Source: Pseudomonas migulae NBRC 103157
Lineage (GTDB): Bacteria > Pseudomonadota > Gammaproteobacteria > Pseudomonadales > Pseudomonadaceae
Direction of reading: 5' to 3'
Length of the DNA: 64,000 nucleotides
Assembly (NCBI RefSeq): GCF_002091715.1
Contig: NZ_BDAG01000039.1
Location: 1 to 64,000 of the forward strand
The translations under genes were made by a program, and so were the position numbers. A model generated the notes under the pieces. That model searched no databases. It was not told where the DNA came from and saw nothing but the letters and a program-made list of their open reading frames with translations. Positions 1 to 8,184 of this stretch are shown here, piece after piece (position 1 is the stretch's first letter; each line of letters starts with the position of its first letter).

Positions 1-528
1 TGGCGATGGCGCCCTGCCAACCAACCTGTTCTCGCGGAAATACGCTGACCTCGTAGGAGCCGGCTTGCTGGCGATGACGGCCTGCCAGCCCACCTGTTCT
101 CGCGGAAATACGCTGACCTTGTAGGAGCCGGCTTGCTGGCGATGGCGGCCTGACAGCCAACCTGTTCTCGCGGCTATACGCTGATCTTGTAGGAGCCGGC
201 TTGCTGGCGATGGCGGCCTGTCAGCCGGCCTGTTCTCTCGGATATACGCTGATCTTGTGGGAGCCGGCTTGCTCGCGAAGACGGTCTGCCAGCCCACCTG
301 TTCTCGCCGACATACGCTGACCTCGTAGGAGCCGGCTTGCTGGCGATGGCGCCCTCACAGCCGACCTGTTCTCGCGGAAATACGCTGATCTTGTGGGAGC
401 GGGCTTGCTCGCGAAGACGGTCTGCCAGCCCACCTGTTCTCGCCGACATACGCTGACCTTGTAGGAGCCGGCTTGCTGGCGATAGCGACCTCACAGCCGA
501 CCTATCTCTTGCAGACCTACACCGCGGA
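1..528. repeat. 68-bp tandem array built on REP half-palindromes
   Basis: Units begin at 53, 121, 189, 257, 325, 393 and 461, exactly 68 bp apart, and a partial unit precedes 53. Each unit is a REP arm (GTAGGAGCCGGCTTGCTGGC type) followed by a spacer containing CCTGTTCTCGC and TACGCTGA. Units at 257 and 393 carry a second REP variant (GCTCGCGAAGACGG) and are nearly identical. Units at 325 and 461 share CTCACAGCCGACCT, so 257-392 and 393-528 look like a 136-bp duplication. The last unit decays near 500. The array probably continues left of the window. It is not a CRISPR: the repeats are contiguous and there are no unique spacers. Confidence 0.93.
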
Positions 529-599
529 CTCGCACAATCCCGCTTCCACCGGTGTATCGTTCGTCATTTCCAGCCTGTGTTCAGCCTGCGAGGTGTGTG

Positions 600-1265
600 A
601 TGAGTGCTCCCCTGAAGATCGATTTCGTCAGCGACGTGTCTTGCCCTTGGTGCGTCGTCGGTCTGTACGGCCTGACGCGCGCTCTGGATTTGCTGGGGGA
701 CGAAGTCCAGGCCGAAATCCGTTTCCAGCCGTTCGAGCTGAATCCAAAGATGAGCCCGGAAGGGCAGAACATCACTGAACACATCACCGAGAAATACGGT
801 TCGACCCCGGAGCAATCGCAAAAGAACCGCGAGATGATTCGCGCACGCGGGGCCGAAGTCGGGTTTGCCTTTCGCACCGATGGCAACAGCCGCATCTACA
901 ACACTTTCGATGCTCACCGCTTGTTGTACTGGGCGGGGCTGGAAGGGTTGCAGTTCAATCTGAAGGAGGCGCTGTTCAAGGCGTATTTCACCGACGGCGG
1001 CAATCCTTCCGACCCCGGTCAGTTGGCGCAGATCGCGCAAAGCGTTGGTCTGGACCGGCAGCGGGCCGAAGCGATCCTGGCGTCGGACGAGTTCGCCAGG
1101 GAGGTGCGCGAGGAAGAGCAGTTGTGGCTGTCCCGTGGCGTCAGTTCGGTGCCGACTGTTGTTTTCAACGGACAGTACGCAGTCAGCGGCGGGCAACCGG
1201 TGGAAACCTTTGTCGGGGCGATTCGGCAGATCATGAGCGAAGCGAAGGGCGGCATGGTCAGCTGA
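600..1265 (+). CDS. DsbA-family (FrnE-like) thiol oxidoreductase
   Basis: A 221-residue protein with a thioredoxin-like fold of the DsbA/FrnE type. It has a C15-P-W-C18 redox motif directly after the first beta strand and a helical insertion. The cis-proline loop near the C-terminus reads SSVPTVVF. No signal peptide is visible, so it is probably cytoplasmic like FrnE rather than periplasmic DsbA. The start chosen is the ATG at 600, preceded by GAGGTG; the upstream in-frame ATG at 552 would add 16 residues unlike the family. The likely role is disulfide oxidation or isomerisation under stress; its substrate cannot be read from the sequence. It stands alone, with the repeat array upstream and a lipoprotein gene downstream. 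Confidence 0.85.
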   Translation: MSAPLKIDFVSDVSCPWCVVGLYGLTRALDLLGDEVQAEIRFQPFELNPKMSPEGQNITEHITEKYGSTPEQSQKNREMIRARGAEVGFAFRTDGNSRIYNTFDAHRLLYWAGLEGLQFNLKEALFKAYFTDGGNPSDPGQLAQIAQSVGLDRQRAEAILASDEFAREVREEEQLWLSRGVSSVPTVVFNGQYAVSGGQPVETFVGAIRQIMSEAKGGMVS

Positions 1266-1365
1266 TCGGATCGCAGTTGAATAGAAATATATCAATGTGC
1301 CACTATGGTTTAAGCCGTTCCTGCCGACATAGGCAGCAACGATTTCAATCATAGGGATTTGATCC

Positions 1366-2061
1366 ATGACTCTTCACGCCTTTCGCACGTGGGCAGCGCT
1401 CACATTGCTCGCTTGCCTGACCCTGACCGGCTGCGCCCACATCCAGCCGCCTGTTCCGCTGGATAAGCAATTCTGGGATGCCAAGGAGCCGACCATCGGC
1501 GTGGCAATCACTGTGGTGCCGGCGCCGGTGCTGGCGCTGACCGGTCAACAGGGGATGCTCGATTACGCGATCAATCGGGGCGTGAACAGCAAACTCAGCG
1601 ACAACGTCGAAAAATGGCAAGTGCGCGACCTGAACACGTTGCCGGATGTCATCGTCGCCAAGCTGCAGGCCAAGGGCTACAAGGTCAAGCGAATCAACGA
1701 GCCGGTTGACCTGAATGTCTATAAGCAAACCAGTTTCCGTGAAGGTTACATGGGCCGTGACTTGACGCCGATCAAGGGCGCCTACGGCGTCGATCGCCTG
1801 TTGCTGGTGAATGTCTTCGCCACTGGCGCTACCCGCAGCTACTACGGATTCGTACCGACCAGCGTGCCGATGGCGCAGGTGAGCGGGCAGGGTCTGGTGG
1901 TCGATCTGGCCGACAATAAATTGCTGTGGTTCAAACCCTTCACGGCGGTGCAAGCGGCTCAGGGCGAGTGGGATGAGCCGACCTACACCAACCTGTCCAA
2001 TGCCTTCTATCAGGCCATGGACAATAGTCGTCAGCAAATGATCACGCCGTTCGAACAATGA
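1366..2061 (+). CDS. putative lipoprotein, unknown function (231 aa)
   Basis: Residues 1-24 form a lipoprotein signal peptide with a hydrophobic core and an LTGC lipobox, so the mature protein should start at the Cys and be acylated. The rest is mixed alpha/beta without a domain I recognise; a passage near residues 140-165 contains the repeated hydrophobic core LLLVNVF. The stop overlaps the next lipoprotein start by four bases (ATGA), so the two are translationally coupled and probably form an envelope pair. AGGGAT upstream of the ATG is a plausible ribosome binding site. No function is assigned. Confidence 0.75.
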   Translation: MTLHAFRTWAALTLLACLTLTGCAHIQPPVPLDKQFWDAKEPTIGVAITVVPAPVLALTGQQGMLDYAINRGVNSKLSDNVEKWQVRDLNTLPDVIVAKLQAKGYKVKRINEPVDLNVYKQTSFREGYMGRDLTPIKGAYGVDRLLLVNVFATGATRSYYGFVPTSVPMAQVSGQGLVVDLADNKLLWFKPFTAVQAAQGEWDEPTYTNLSNAFYQAMDNSRQQMITPFEQ

Positions 2062-2963
2062 AGCGCTCGATCATGGGGGCCAGTGCGCTGGCCCTGCTGA
2101 TGCTCGCCGGTTGCGCGCAGAAACCGGCGCCCGAGGCCGGTTTCAAGTCGCAGAGTGCCGCGTCCTACGTCCAGGCTCATGGACTGAAAGTGGACATGCA
2201 CCTGCCGCAGGCGTTTGTCGGTGCCAGCACGGTGATTGACACCGAGTCGGCGCAGAAGGCGGCTTCGTCGAGTCATAACCTGGTGGCGGGCGCCAATGCG
2301 GCAGGGCTGGCCGGTTTGCTGGTGGCAAGCCTGATCAACACCCAGATGGGCAGCGGCAGCTTGCAGCGCGATGCGGAAAAGTCTGCGCTCAAGGATTCGC
2401 GTCCGATGGCTGACTTGCTCGCTGGCGTGCCATTGCAGGAACGTCTGCAACAGCGCTATCAACAGGCGTCGCAAGTGGCCGGGCTCAAGCAAGGGGAGGG
2501 GCAAGTCACCGCGCGTCTGGTGATCGAACCGAAGCTGATGCTCACCCCCGATCGCGGCAGCTTTGTGCTGGTCAATCAGGTGCAGGTCCAGGATATTGCC
2601 GGTTCGGCGCTGTACCGCATGCGCATCGAAGTGGCGAGTCAGCCGATTCGGCGTTGCGGCAAGGAATGTATCGACGACGGCGCTCTGGATCTGGCGAAGG
2701 TCACGGCCGTGCTCGACGAGTGCATCGACGAGTCCATGCGCGTGCTGGCCACCGACCTGATGCTGCCGGCACCGCCGGAGGCCGCCCAGGAAACCTTGCG
2801 GTATGTGCTCGATGGCCAGCGCGTGGTCGAGCGCGGTTACCAACTCGCCAACAACGGCAATTACTGGCGTTACCGCAACCTCTACGGCGCGGTGAAATCA
2901 GTCCCGGTGCCGTTCGAAGATGCGCTGACGCAAGCGCAGTTGCAGAAGGTTTATGCGCACTAG
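2058..2963 (+). CDS. putative lipoprotein, unknown function (301 aa)
   Basis: It starts at the ATG that overlaps the previous stop codon. Residues 1-19 are a lipoprotein signal with the lipobox LAGC. The mature region has a Gly/Ala-rich hydrophobic stretch around residues 78-95 that might insert in a membrane. Beyond it lies a soluble domain with a Cys pair in the form CGKEC, and a further Cys about 24 residues on. I do not recognise the family. The coupling to the upstream lipoprotein and the lack of other genes in the transcript suggest a two-component envelope module. The gene ends 39 bp before the convergent operon terminates. Confidence 0.72.
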   Translation: MKRSIMGASALALLMLAGCAQKPAPEAGFKSQSAASYVQAHGLKVDMHLPQAFVGASTVIDTESAQKAASSSHNLVAGANAAGLAGLLVASLINTQMGSGSLQRDAEKSALKDSRPMADLLAGVPLQERLQQRYQQASQVAGLKQGEGQVTARLVIEPKLMLTPDRGSFVLVNQVQVQDIAGSALYRMRIEVASQPIRRCGKECIDDGALDLAKVTAVLDECIDESMRVLATDLMLPAPPEAAQETLRYVLDGQRVVERGYQLANNGNYWRYRNLYGAVKSVPVPFEDALTQAQLQKVYAH

Positions 2964-2972
2964 CTTCGCAGG

Positions 2973-2999
2973 TCATGCCCGCGCTGCTCGTGGGCATGA
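2973..2999. terminator. hairpin between convergent genes
   Basis: TCATGCCC pairs with GGGCATGA around an 11-nt loop in the gap between the lipoprotein gene and the convergent response regulator. There is no T-run on either side, so it is a weak candidate for a bidirectional terminator. Confidence 0.35.
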
Positions 3000-3002
3000 T
3001 AG

Positions 3003-4391
3003 TCAGCGCACAATCTTGTCCACATGAATCCCCAGCTTCTTCAACCGATACCAGAAGCTGCGCTCGGAAATCCCGATCAGCTGCGCCGCGGCTGCCTGCA
3101 CGCCGTTGCTCTGTGCCAGCGCCGCCAGAATGTAGGTTTTTTCCACCTCCGCCAGCGCCGCTTCCAGGTCTGCCGGTACGCTGCCCTCAGCGATCAACGT
3201 GGCGCCGTCGGCGGAGCTTGAGGCAAACAGGTACGCCGGCAGGTCTTCCTCTTCAATCACCGCGCCCGAGGCGACAATGGTCGCCCGCTCCACGCAGTTC
3301 TGCAGTTCGCGAATGTTCCCCGGCCACGAATACCGGGCCATGGCCTGCAACGCCTGCGGGCTGAAACCGCTGAAACGTTTACCGGCCGCAGCTCCCAGCG
3401 TGTGGGCGAAATGCCGGGCGAGCGGCGCAATGTCTTCAACCCGTTCGCGCAGGGCCGGTAGTGGAATCGGGAAGACATTGAGGCGGTAGTAAAGGTCTTC
3501 GCGAAACTCCTTGTTGGTCACCGCGTCCAGCAGGTTTTTGTTGGTCGCTGCGATCACCCGCACATCGACCTTGCGCTCGCGCGGATCGCCCACCGGTTCG
3601 ATCACTCGCTCCTGCAAGGCCCGAAGGATTTTTGCCTGCAAGGCCAGCGGCATTTCGCCGATTTCATCGAGAAACAGCGTGCCCTTGTCGGCCTGCTGGA
3701 AGCGCCCGACGCGATCCGCCACCGCGCCGGTAAACGCGCCTTTGCGGTGGCCGAACATTTCGCTTTCCAGCAGCCCTTCGGGGATTGCCGCGCAGTTCAC
3801 TGCGACGAAAGGTTTGTCGGCGCGATTGCCGTGGGTGTGGATCGCCCGGGCGACCATTTCCTTGCCGGTGCCGCTTTCGCCGGTCAGCAGAATGGTCGCG
3901 TTGCTTTCGCGCACCGAGTCGATGGCGTGCAGCACCCGCCGAAAGCTTGGGCTGTCGCCGATCAGGCTGTCGATCTGCCGGTGTTCGTCGAGCTCGGCGC
4001 GCATGCGCTGGTTGTCTTTGAGGATGTCGCGAAATTGCAGGGCCTTGTTGACAGTGATGTCCAGCTCATCGATGTCGAACGGCTTGGCGATGTAGTCGAA
4101 GGCGCCGTTGCGCATTGACTGCACGGCGTTTTTTACCGTGCTGTAGGCGGTCATGACGATCACCGGCAACTGCGGAAAACGGCTTTTGATTTCTGCCAGC
4201 AGTTGCGGGCCGTCCATGCCGGGCATGCGCCAGTCGCTGATCACCAGGTCGATGTCTTCGCACTCCAGCACCTTGAGCGCGTGCAGGCCGTTGCCGGCGG
4301 TGAACACCACAATGCCGTTCTGACTGAGCGCCGAGGCCAGCAGGTCGCAGAGCTTGGGCTCGTCGTCGACCACCAGTACGTTATGTGTCAT
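3003..4391 (-). CDS. NtrC-family sigma54-dependent response regulator
   Basis: A 462-residue protein with three parts. The receiver domain (1-120) has phospho-acceptor D53 and the acidic pair D9-D10. The AAA+ domain (about 143-370) has Walker A GESGTGKE at 171-178 and the sigma54-contacting loop GAFTGA at 218-223. A Fis-type helix-turn-helix lies near the C-terminus. The start is the ATG at 4391, which overlaps the upstream kinase gene by 11 bp; a longer frame into the kinase has no family support. It should be phosphorylated by that kinase and drive sigma54 promoters. The obvious target is the promoter at 10330-10345 of its own operon. It is the last gene of the six-gene unit. Confidence 0.93.
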   Translation of the reverse strand: MTHNVLVVDDEPKLCDLLASALSQNGIVVFTAGNGLHALKVLECEDIDLVISDWRMPGMDGPQLLAEIKSRFPQLPVIVMTAYSTVKNAVQSMRNGAFDYIAKPFDIDELDITVNKALQFRDILKDNQRMRAELDEHRQIDSLIGDSPSFRRVLHAIDSVRESNATILLTGESGTGKEMVARAIHTHGNRADKPFVAVNCAAIPEGLLESEMFGHRKGAFTGAVADRVGRFQQADKGTLFLDEIGEMPLALQAKILRALQERVIEPVGDPRERKVDVRVIAATNKNLLDAVTNKEFREDLYYRLNVFPIPLPALRERVEDIAPLARHFAHTLGAAAGKRFSGFSPQALQAMARYSWPGNIRELQNCVERATIVASGAVIEEEDLPAYLFASSSADGATLIAEGSVPADLEAALAEVEKTYILAALAQSNGVQAAAAQLIGISERSFWYRLKKLGIHVDKIVR

Positions 4392-6153
4392 CGCTGCCCT
4401 CGTCGAAGTCTTCACCGTTGGCCGGAATGTACAGGCTGAACGTGGCCCCGGCATCTTTTTCACTAACGCATTCAATGCGTCCGTCATGACTCTCCATGAT
4501 CGAGAACACCTTGGCCAGACCCAGCCCGGTGCCCGAGGCCTTGGTGGTGACGAACGGCGTGAAGATCCGTTCGAGCATGTCCGGTTCGATGCCTTGACCG
4601 GTGTCGCTGATGCTGATCACCGTGTAGTGCCGGTCGCTGCTGATGCCCAGGGTCAGCCGCCCGCCGTCGGGCATGGCGTCGATGGCGTTGACGATCAGGT
4701 TCAGGCCGGCCTGCTTGATTTGCCGCGCGTCGGCGTAAAGCGTCGCGGTGGGCGATTGATCATCGATTTGTACATCGATGTTGTGGCTGGCCAGCTCCGG
4801 CGCACAGAAGCCGACCAGTTCATCCACCAGCGGGCGTGCCAGTTGGGTCGAGCGCATCGGTGCGCTGGGTTTGGCGAAGTCGAGGAAGTCGGTGATCAGG
4901 TCGTTGATCCGACTGACTTCGCTGACCACGTACTCCAGATGACGCTTGTCGGTCTCGGGCAAATCGGCGCGCCGGTGCAGCAGTTGCGTGGCGGTTTTGA
5001 TGATGCCCAGCGGGTTGCGGATTTCATGGGCCAGACCCATCGCCACTTCGCCCAGCGCATGCAGGCGATCACGCCGACGCAGTTGCGATTCCAGATGCTG
5101 CAACTCGCCGAGGCGTTCGCTCATGTGGTTGAAGGTGCTGCTCAGTTCCGCCAGTTCGTCGCCGCCGGTGACCGGCAGGCGTTGGCGATAATCCCCGGCG
5201 ATCACCGCTTGCACGCCTTTGGACAACCCGCGCAACGGCTTGGTCAGGCGCTGCGACACTAGCCAGCCGACCGCCAGGGACGCCGCTGAGCTGAGCAGGA
5301 AAATCAGGATGAACAGGTTGCTCTGATTGACCAGCCCGACCAGGCTGGTGTGGCGCAGCAGGCCGCTGAAAATCACCCCTTGCAGCTCGCCGTTTTCGTT
5401 GAGGATCGGCCGGTAGATGCCGCTGTAGCGGTTGGTGAACTGTTCGATCGGCTGTTTGGTGCTGCGCAGGATTTGTTCGATTTTTTCCGGCACGGCCGCC
5501 GGGTGATCCTCGAAGCGCTGGGTGGAAAAAATCTCCGAGAAGTCATTGGCCTTGGCCAGATACAGGCGCAGGTCCAGCGAATGCACGTCGGCCACGCTGG
5601 TGAGGAAACTGTTGTCGAGGTAGGTGGCAATCACCAGTTTGTAATCGACGCCGTCCTGATCCGTTTCGAAGGTCGAGACCACCGTGCCGGTCGCCGCGCC
5701 ACCGACTTGCAGGGTTTGCAGCACCGCCTTGGGCGCGATGCTGATCTGGCGGACGATGTCGTCGGCGGCGGTGCTGAACACCACTTTGTGATCGCTGGTG
5801 CGCACCAGCGCCACGACGTCGATGCCCATGGAGTCGGCGATGTCGGTGGCCAGTTTGTCGTGTTTGTTCGCCAGCCGATCGGTGGGCGGGCGCGTGTAAC
5901 GCAGGAACAGCTGCGCGACCCGGGCGTTGTCGCGCAGGATTTCGCTGATTTCGTCTTCGACGATCTTGGTCGATTCCTGCAGCCAGATGCGTACGTTGCT
6001 GTCGAAAATCTGCGACAGCGTGGTGGCCGCCAGTTCGGCGGCGATCATCGTCGGAATGACGCTGACCAGCCAGAACGCCAGCACCAGTTTGCGCTGCAGG
6101 CTCCAGCCAGAGAGGGCGAAAGGTCGAGCGTTGGTGCGTGAGTCTTTGGTCAT
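4381..6153 (-). CDS. membrane sensor histidine kinase (NtrB/AtoS-like)
   Basis: A 590-residue kinase. TM1 lies near 22-45 and a large periplasmic sensor near 46-278; its length and position suggest a Cache-type ligand-binding domain. TM2 is near 279-300, followed by a HAMP domain at about 301-352. The HisKA box is GLAHEIRNP with H376, and the C-terminal ATPase ends with a GTGLGL G-box. It is co-transcribed with, and overlaps by 11 bp, the NtrC-type regulator, which is its evident partner. The gene follows the FemAB-like acyltransferase by 10 bp. The ligand is unknown; the neighbouring enzymes suggest a small metabolite made or consumed by the operon. Confidence 0.9.
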   Translation of the reverse strand: MTKDSRTNARPFALSGWSLQRKLVLAFWLVSVIPTMIAAELAATTLSQIFDSNVRIWLQESTKIVEDEISEILRDNARVAQLFLRYTRPPTDRLANKHDKLATDIADSMGIDVVALVRTSDHKVVFSTAADDIVRQISIAPKAVLQTLQVGGAATGTVVSTFETDQDGVDYKLVIATYLDNSFLTSVADVHSLDLRLYLAKANDFSEIFSTQRFEDHPAAVPEKIEQILRSTKQPIEQFTNRYSGIYRPILNENGELQGVIFSGLLRHTSLVGLVNQSNLFILIFLLSSAASLAVGWLVSQRLTKPLRGLSKGVQAVIAGDYRQRLPVTGGDELAELSSTFNHMSERLGELQHLESQLRRRDRLHALGEVAMGLAHEIRNPLGIIKTATQLLHRRADLPETDKRHLEYVVSEVSRINDLITDFLDFAKPSAPMRSTQLARPLVDELVGFCAPELASHNIDVQIDDQSPTATLYADARQIKQAGLNLIVNAIDAMPDGGRLTLGISSDRHYTVISISDTGQGIEPDMLERIFTPFVTTKASGTGLGLAKVFSIMESHDGRIECVSEKDAGATFSLYIPANGEDFDEGSDDT

Positions 6154-6163
6154 TGTGCTTCGC

Positions 6164-7291
6164 TTATTGCTGCTCGCTGATCGCGGCTGCCATGGCAGGG
6201 GCGGACCGGTCCGGTCGGATAAACAGTTTCACCACACGCAACAGGCTATCGAGGAAGCGGTTGCGATGGCGGAAAAACACGGTGTTGCCGGTAAACGAGC
6301 AACCCAGGCGCAGCTTACTGGCATAACCGGCCTGGCCGCACGCGTAGATCGGGATCCCGTGCTCAATACAGTAGTCGACATTGGCCAGCCAGCTGCGTAC
6401 GTAGAGATTGTGTTCACGGGTCCGGACCAGATCGTGGGCGAAGAACTTGTCGACCAATCGCTGTTCGTCGAACAGCACAAGGTTGAACGCCACCAGTTCT
6501 TCGCCGACCCAATACAACACGCACGCGGCACGTTCATCGAGGTGTTCCAGGACCTGGCGGAAGTAGCCGGACGGCAGGCGTTCGAAGGTCAGGTCGCTGC
6601 GGCTCAGCGTGGCCTCGTAAAGCGCCATCATGCGCGGAAGAAGGTCATCGACCGAGCGCCGCCATTCGATGCGCGGCCCCTGGCCACGCAGGGTGCGGCG
6701 CAGGTCTTTGCGAGTGGATTTGCCGAGCGTGCCGAGGTAGGCGTCCACCGAGCCAAAACGGATCGGCAGCTCGGCGCTGGGCAGGCCGGGCATGCTTTGC
6801 AGGCCCGCGTCCTGACACACCTGCAACCATTGCGGGTCGCGGTGAGAGGCATCCTTGACGGCCAGCAAACCGATCCCGGCCTGATCGGCATCGTGGCGCG
6901 CCAGCCGTAATAATTGCTGAAGCAGGTCCACGCGCCGGGCCGGGTCGATGTGCGGCGCGGTCCCGACATGGCACTGCTCGGCCACCGGCGAACCGAGGGC
7001 ATACAGGCGCATGTCGAACAGCCCCGGCCACACGCGGCGCAGCCGTTCGCTGATGCGTTTGCCCAACCCCTGAACCGTGGTGTCCAGCGAGTAAGCGGTG
7101 GTGAACGCCACGGCCGCCGCGATCAATACCTCGTCTTCGTACAGCGCCAGATAGCGCCATTGAAAGTCTGCGATGCAGGCCCGCTCAACCGCCCGGTAGT
7201 AATTCCAATCCTCCAGCTCGGCAGGGAAACAGGCATTCCAGGCATCGTGGTCGATGGCCTCGATCGTCGAAAAGGCAAGGGCTGTGATCAC
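6164..7291 (-). CDS. FemAB/GNAT-like acyltransferase
   Basis: A 375-residue protein resembling FemAB-like or BioF2/GNAT_6 double-GNAT proteins. It has an N-terminal half with a YRAVE region and a basic KSTRKDLRRTLR helix near the middle. The C-terminal acyltransferase half contains RSDLTFERLP, then YWVGEELVAFNLVL, then CGQAGYASKLRLG. The start is the GTG at 7291, with AAGGA eight bases upstream; a longer frame would run over the hydrolase gene. It sits 14 bp after the hydrolase and 10 bp before the kinase. The family transfers acyl or aminoacyl groups to amines; here the amine could be the product of the upstream aminotransferase (inference). Confidence 0.75.
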   Translation of the reverse strand: MITALAFSTIEAIDHDAWNACFPAELEDWNYYRAVERACIADFQWRYLALYEDEVLIAAAVAFTTAYSLDTTVQGLGKRISERLRRVWPGLFDMRLYALGSPVAEQCHVGTAPHIDPARRVDLLQQLLRLARHDADQAGIGLLAVKDASHRDPQWLQVCQDAGLQSMPGLPSAELPIRFGSVDAYLGTLGKSTRKDLRRTLRGQGPRIEWRRSVDDLLPRMMALYEATLSRSDLTFERLPSGYFRQVLEHLDERAACVLYWVGEELVAFNLVLFDEQRLVDKFFAHDLVRTREHNLYVRSWLANVDYCIEHGIPIYACGQAGYASKLRLGCSFTGNTVFFRHRNRFLDSLLRVVKLFIRPDRSAPAMAAAISEQQ

Positions 7292-7305
7292 TTGGGTTCC
7301 TTGAG

Positions 7306-8184
7306 TCAGGCCAGTTGCCGATAGTCCTGGCGCATGGGTTTGGGTGCGCGGCGCTGTTGAATGAAACGTTGCCGGATGAAGTCCGCACTCAGCTCCACCA
7401 CGCGGCGGTATTGCAGGTCGACGGTAATCATGTGGTAGCAGTCGTCGAGCAGAACCTTCACCACCGGACCGCCGAGTTTGCGTTCCACATAATCGGCGTT
7501 CCAGCGGCTGGTGATGTCGTCTTCGCGCGAGTGCAGCACCAGCGTTTGCGTGGTGATCTGCGGCATGCGTTTTTTCACCGCCGCCACCAGTCGATGCAGT
7601 TCCCGGACACTCACCCCGGACATGGTCAGCAGCCCGGCATTGCTGCTCTCGCCAGCCTTCATCTGCCGCTCGACGATCGCTCGCAAGCGTTCGTCCTTGA
7701 TGCCAAAAGGTGATTTTTCGTTGAAGCGGCACAGGTGCACACCAAACGGAATCGCCATCAGCAACGGCGTGAGCACGGCGACCTTGGGCATGTTCCAGCC
7801 GTCGTAGCGCAGGGTCGTCGAATACAACAACAAGCCTTCGATCTGCCCCGGATGCTCGGCGGCGAGGTACATCGACAACACCGCGCCCATCGACAAACCG
7901 CCGACGAACACGTGCTCGTGTTTGCGTCGCACACCGATGAAGGTATTGCGTGCGCTCTCGTACCAGTCACGCCAACCGGTGGCTTGCAGGTTGGCGTTGT
8001 CTCCGCAGTGCCCGGCCAGCGTCGGCACGTACACCGTGCAGCCGGCCTTGGCCAGGCCGATGGCGACCCGACGCAACTCGGTCGGGGTGCCGGTGAGGCC
8101 GTGGATCAACAACACCGCGACCTCCCCGCTGCCGAGAACGAAACCGGCGCTGCCTTCGCCCATGTCGATCTCATGCTCGTTCAT
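7306..8184 (-). CDS. alpha/beta hydrolase (esterase/thioesterase-like)
   Basis: A 292-residue alpha/beta hydrolase. The oxyanion HG motif is LIHGLTGTP near residue 28. The nucleophile elbow is G-L-S98-M-G. The acid is probably D222 or D223 in REDDIT, and the catalytic His is H251 in CYHMIT. It resembles carboxylesterases and monoacylglycerol lipases of the COG1647 type and has no signal peptide. Its ATG overlaps the aminotransferase stop by four bases, so it is translationally coupled. It may hydrolyse a thioester or ester intermediate of the pathway encoded by the operon; the substrate cannot be inferred further. Confidence 0.85.
   Translation of the reverse strand: MNEHEIDMGEGSAGFVLGSGEVAVLLIHGLTGTPTELRRVAIGLAKAGCTVYVPTLAGHCGDNANLQATGWRDWYESARNTFIGVRRKHEHVFVGGLSMGAVLSMYLAAEHPGQIEGLLLYSTTLRYDGWNMPKVAVLTPLLMAIPFGVHLCRFNEKSPFGIKDERLRAIVERQMKAGESSNAGLLTMSGVSVRELHRLVAAVKKRMPQITTQTLVLHSREDDITSRWNADYVERKLGGPVVKVLLDDCYHMITVDLQYRRVVELSADFIRQRFIQQRRAPKPMRQDYRQLA

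Noticed and set aside
174..494. An open frame of about 106 codons on the minus strand inside the tandem array
   Set aside because: The frame runs through the 68-bp repeats, has repeat-derived sequence only and no ribosome binding site or family.
1..528. CRISPR array
   Set aside because: The units are contiguous with no unique spacers and share REP sequence found elsewhere.
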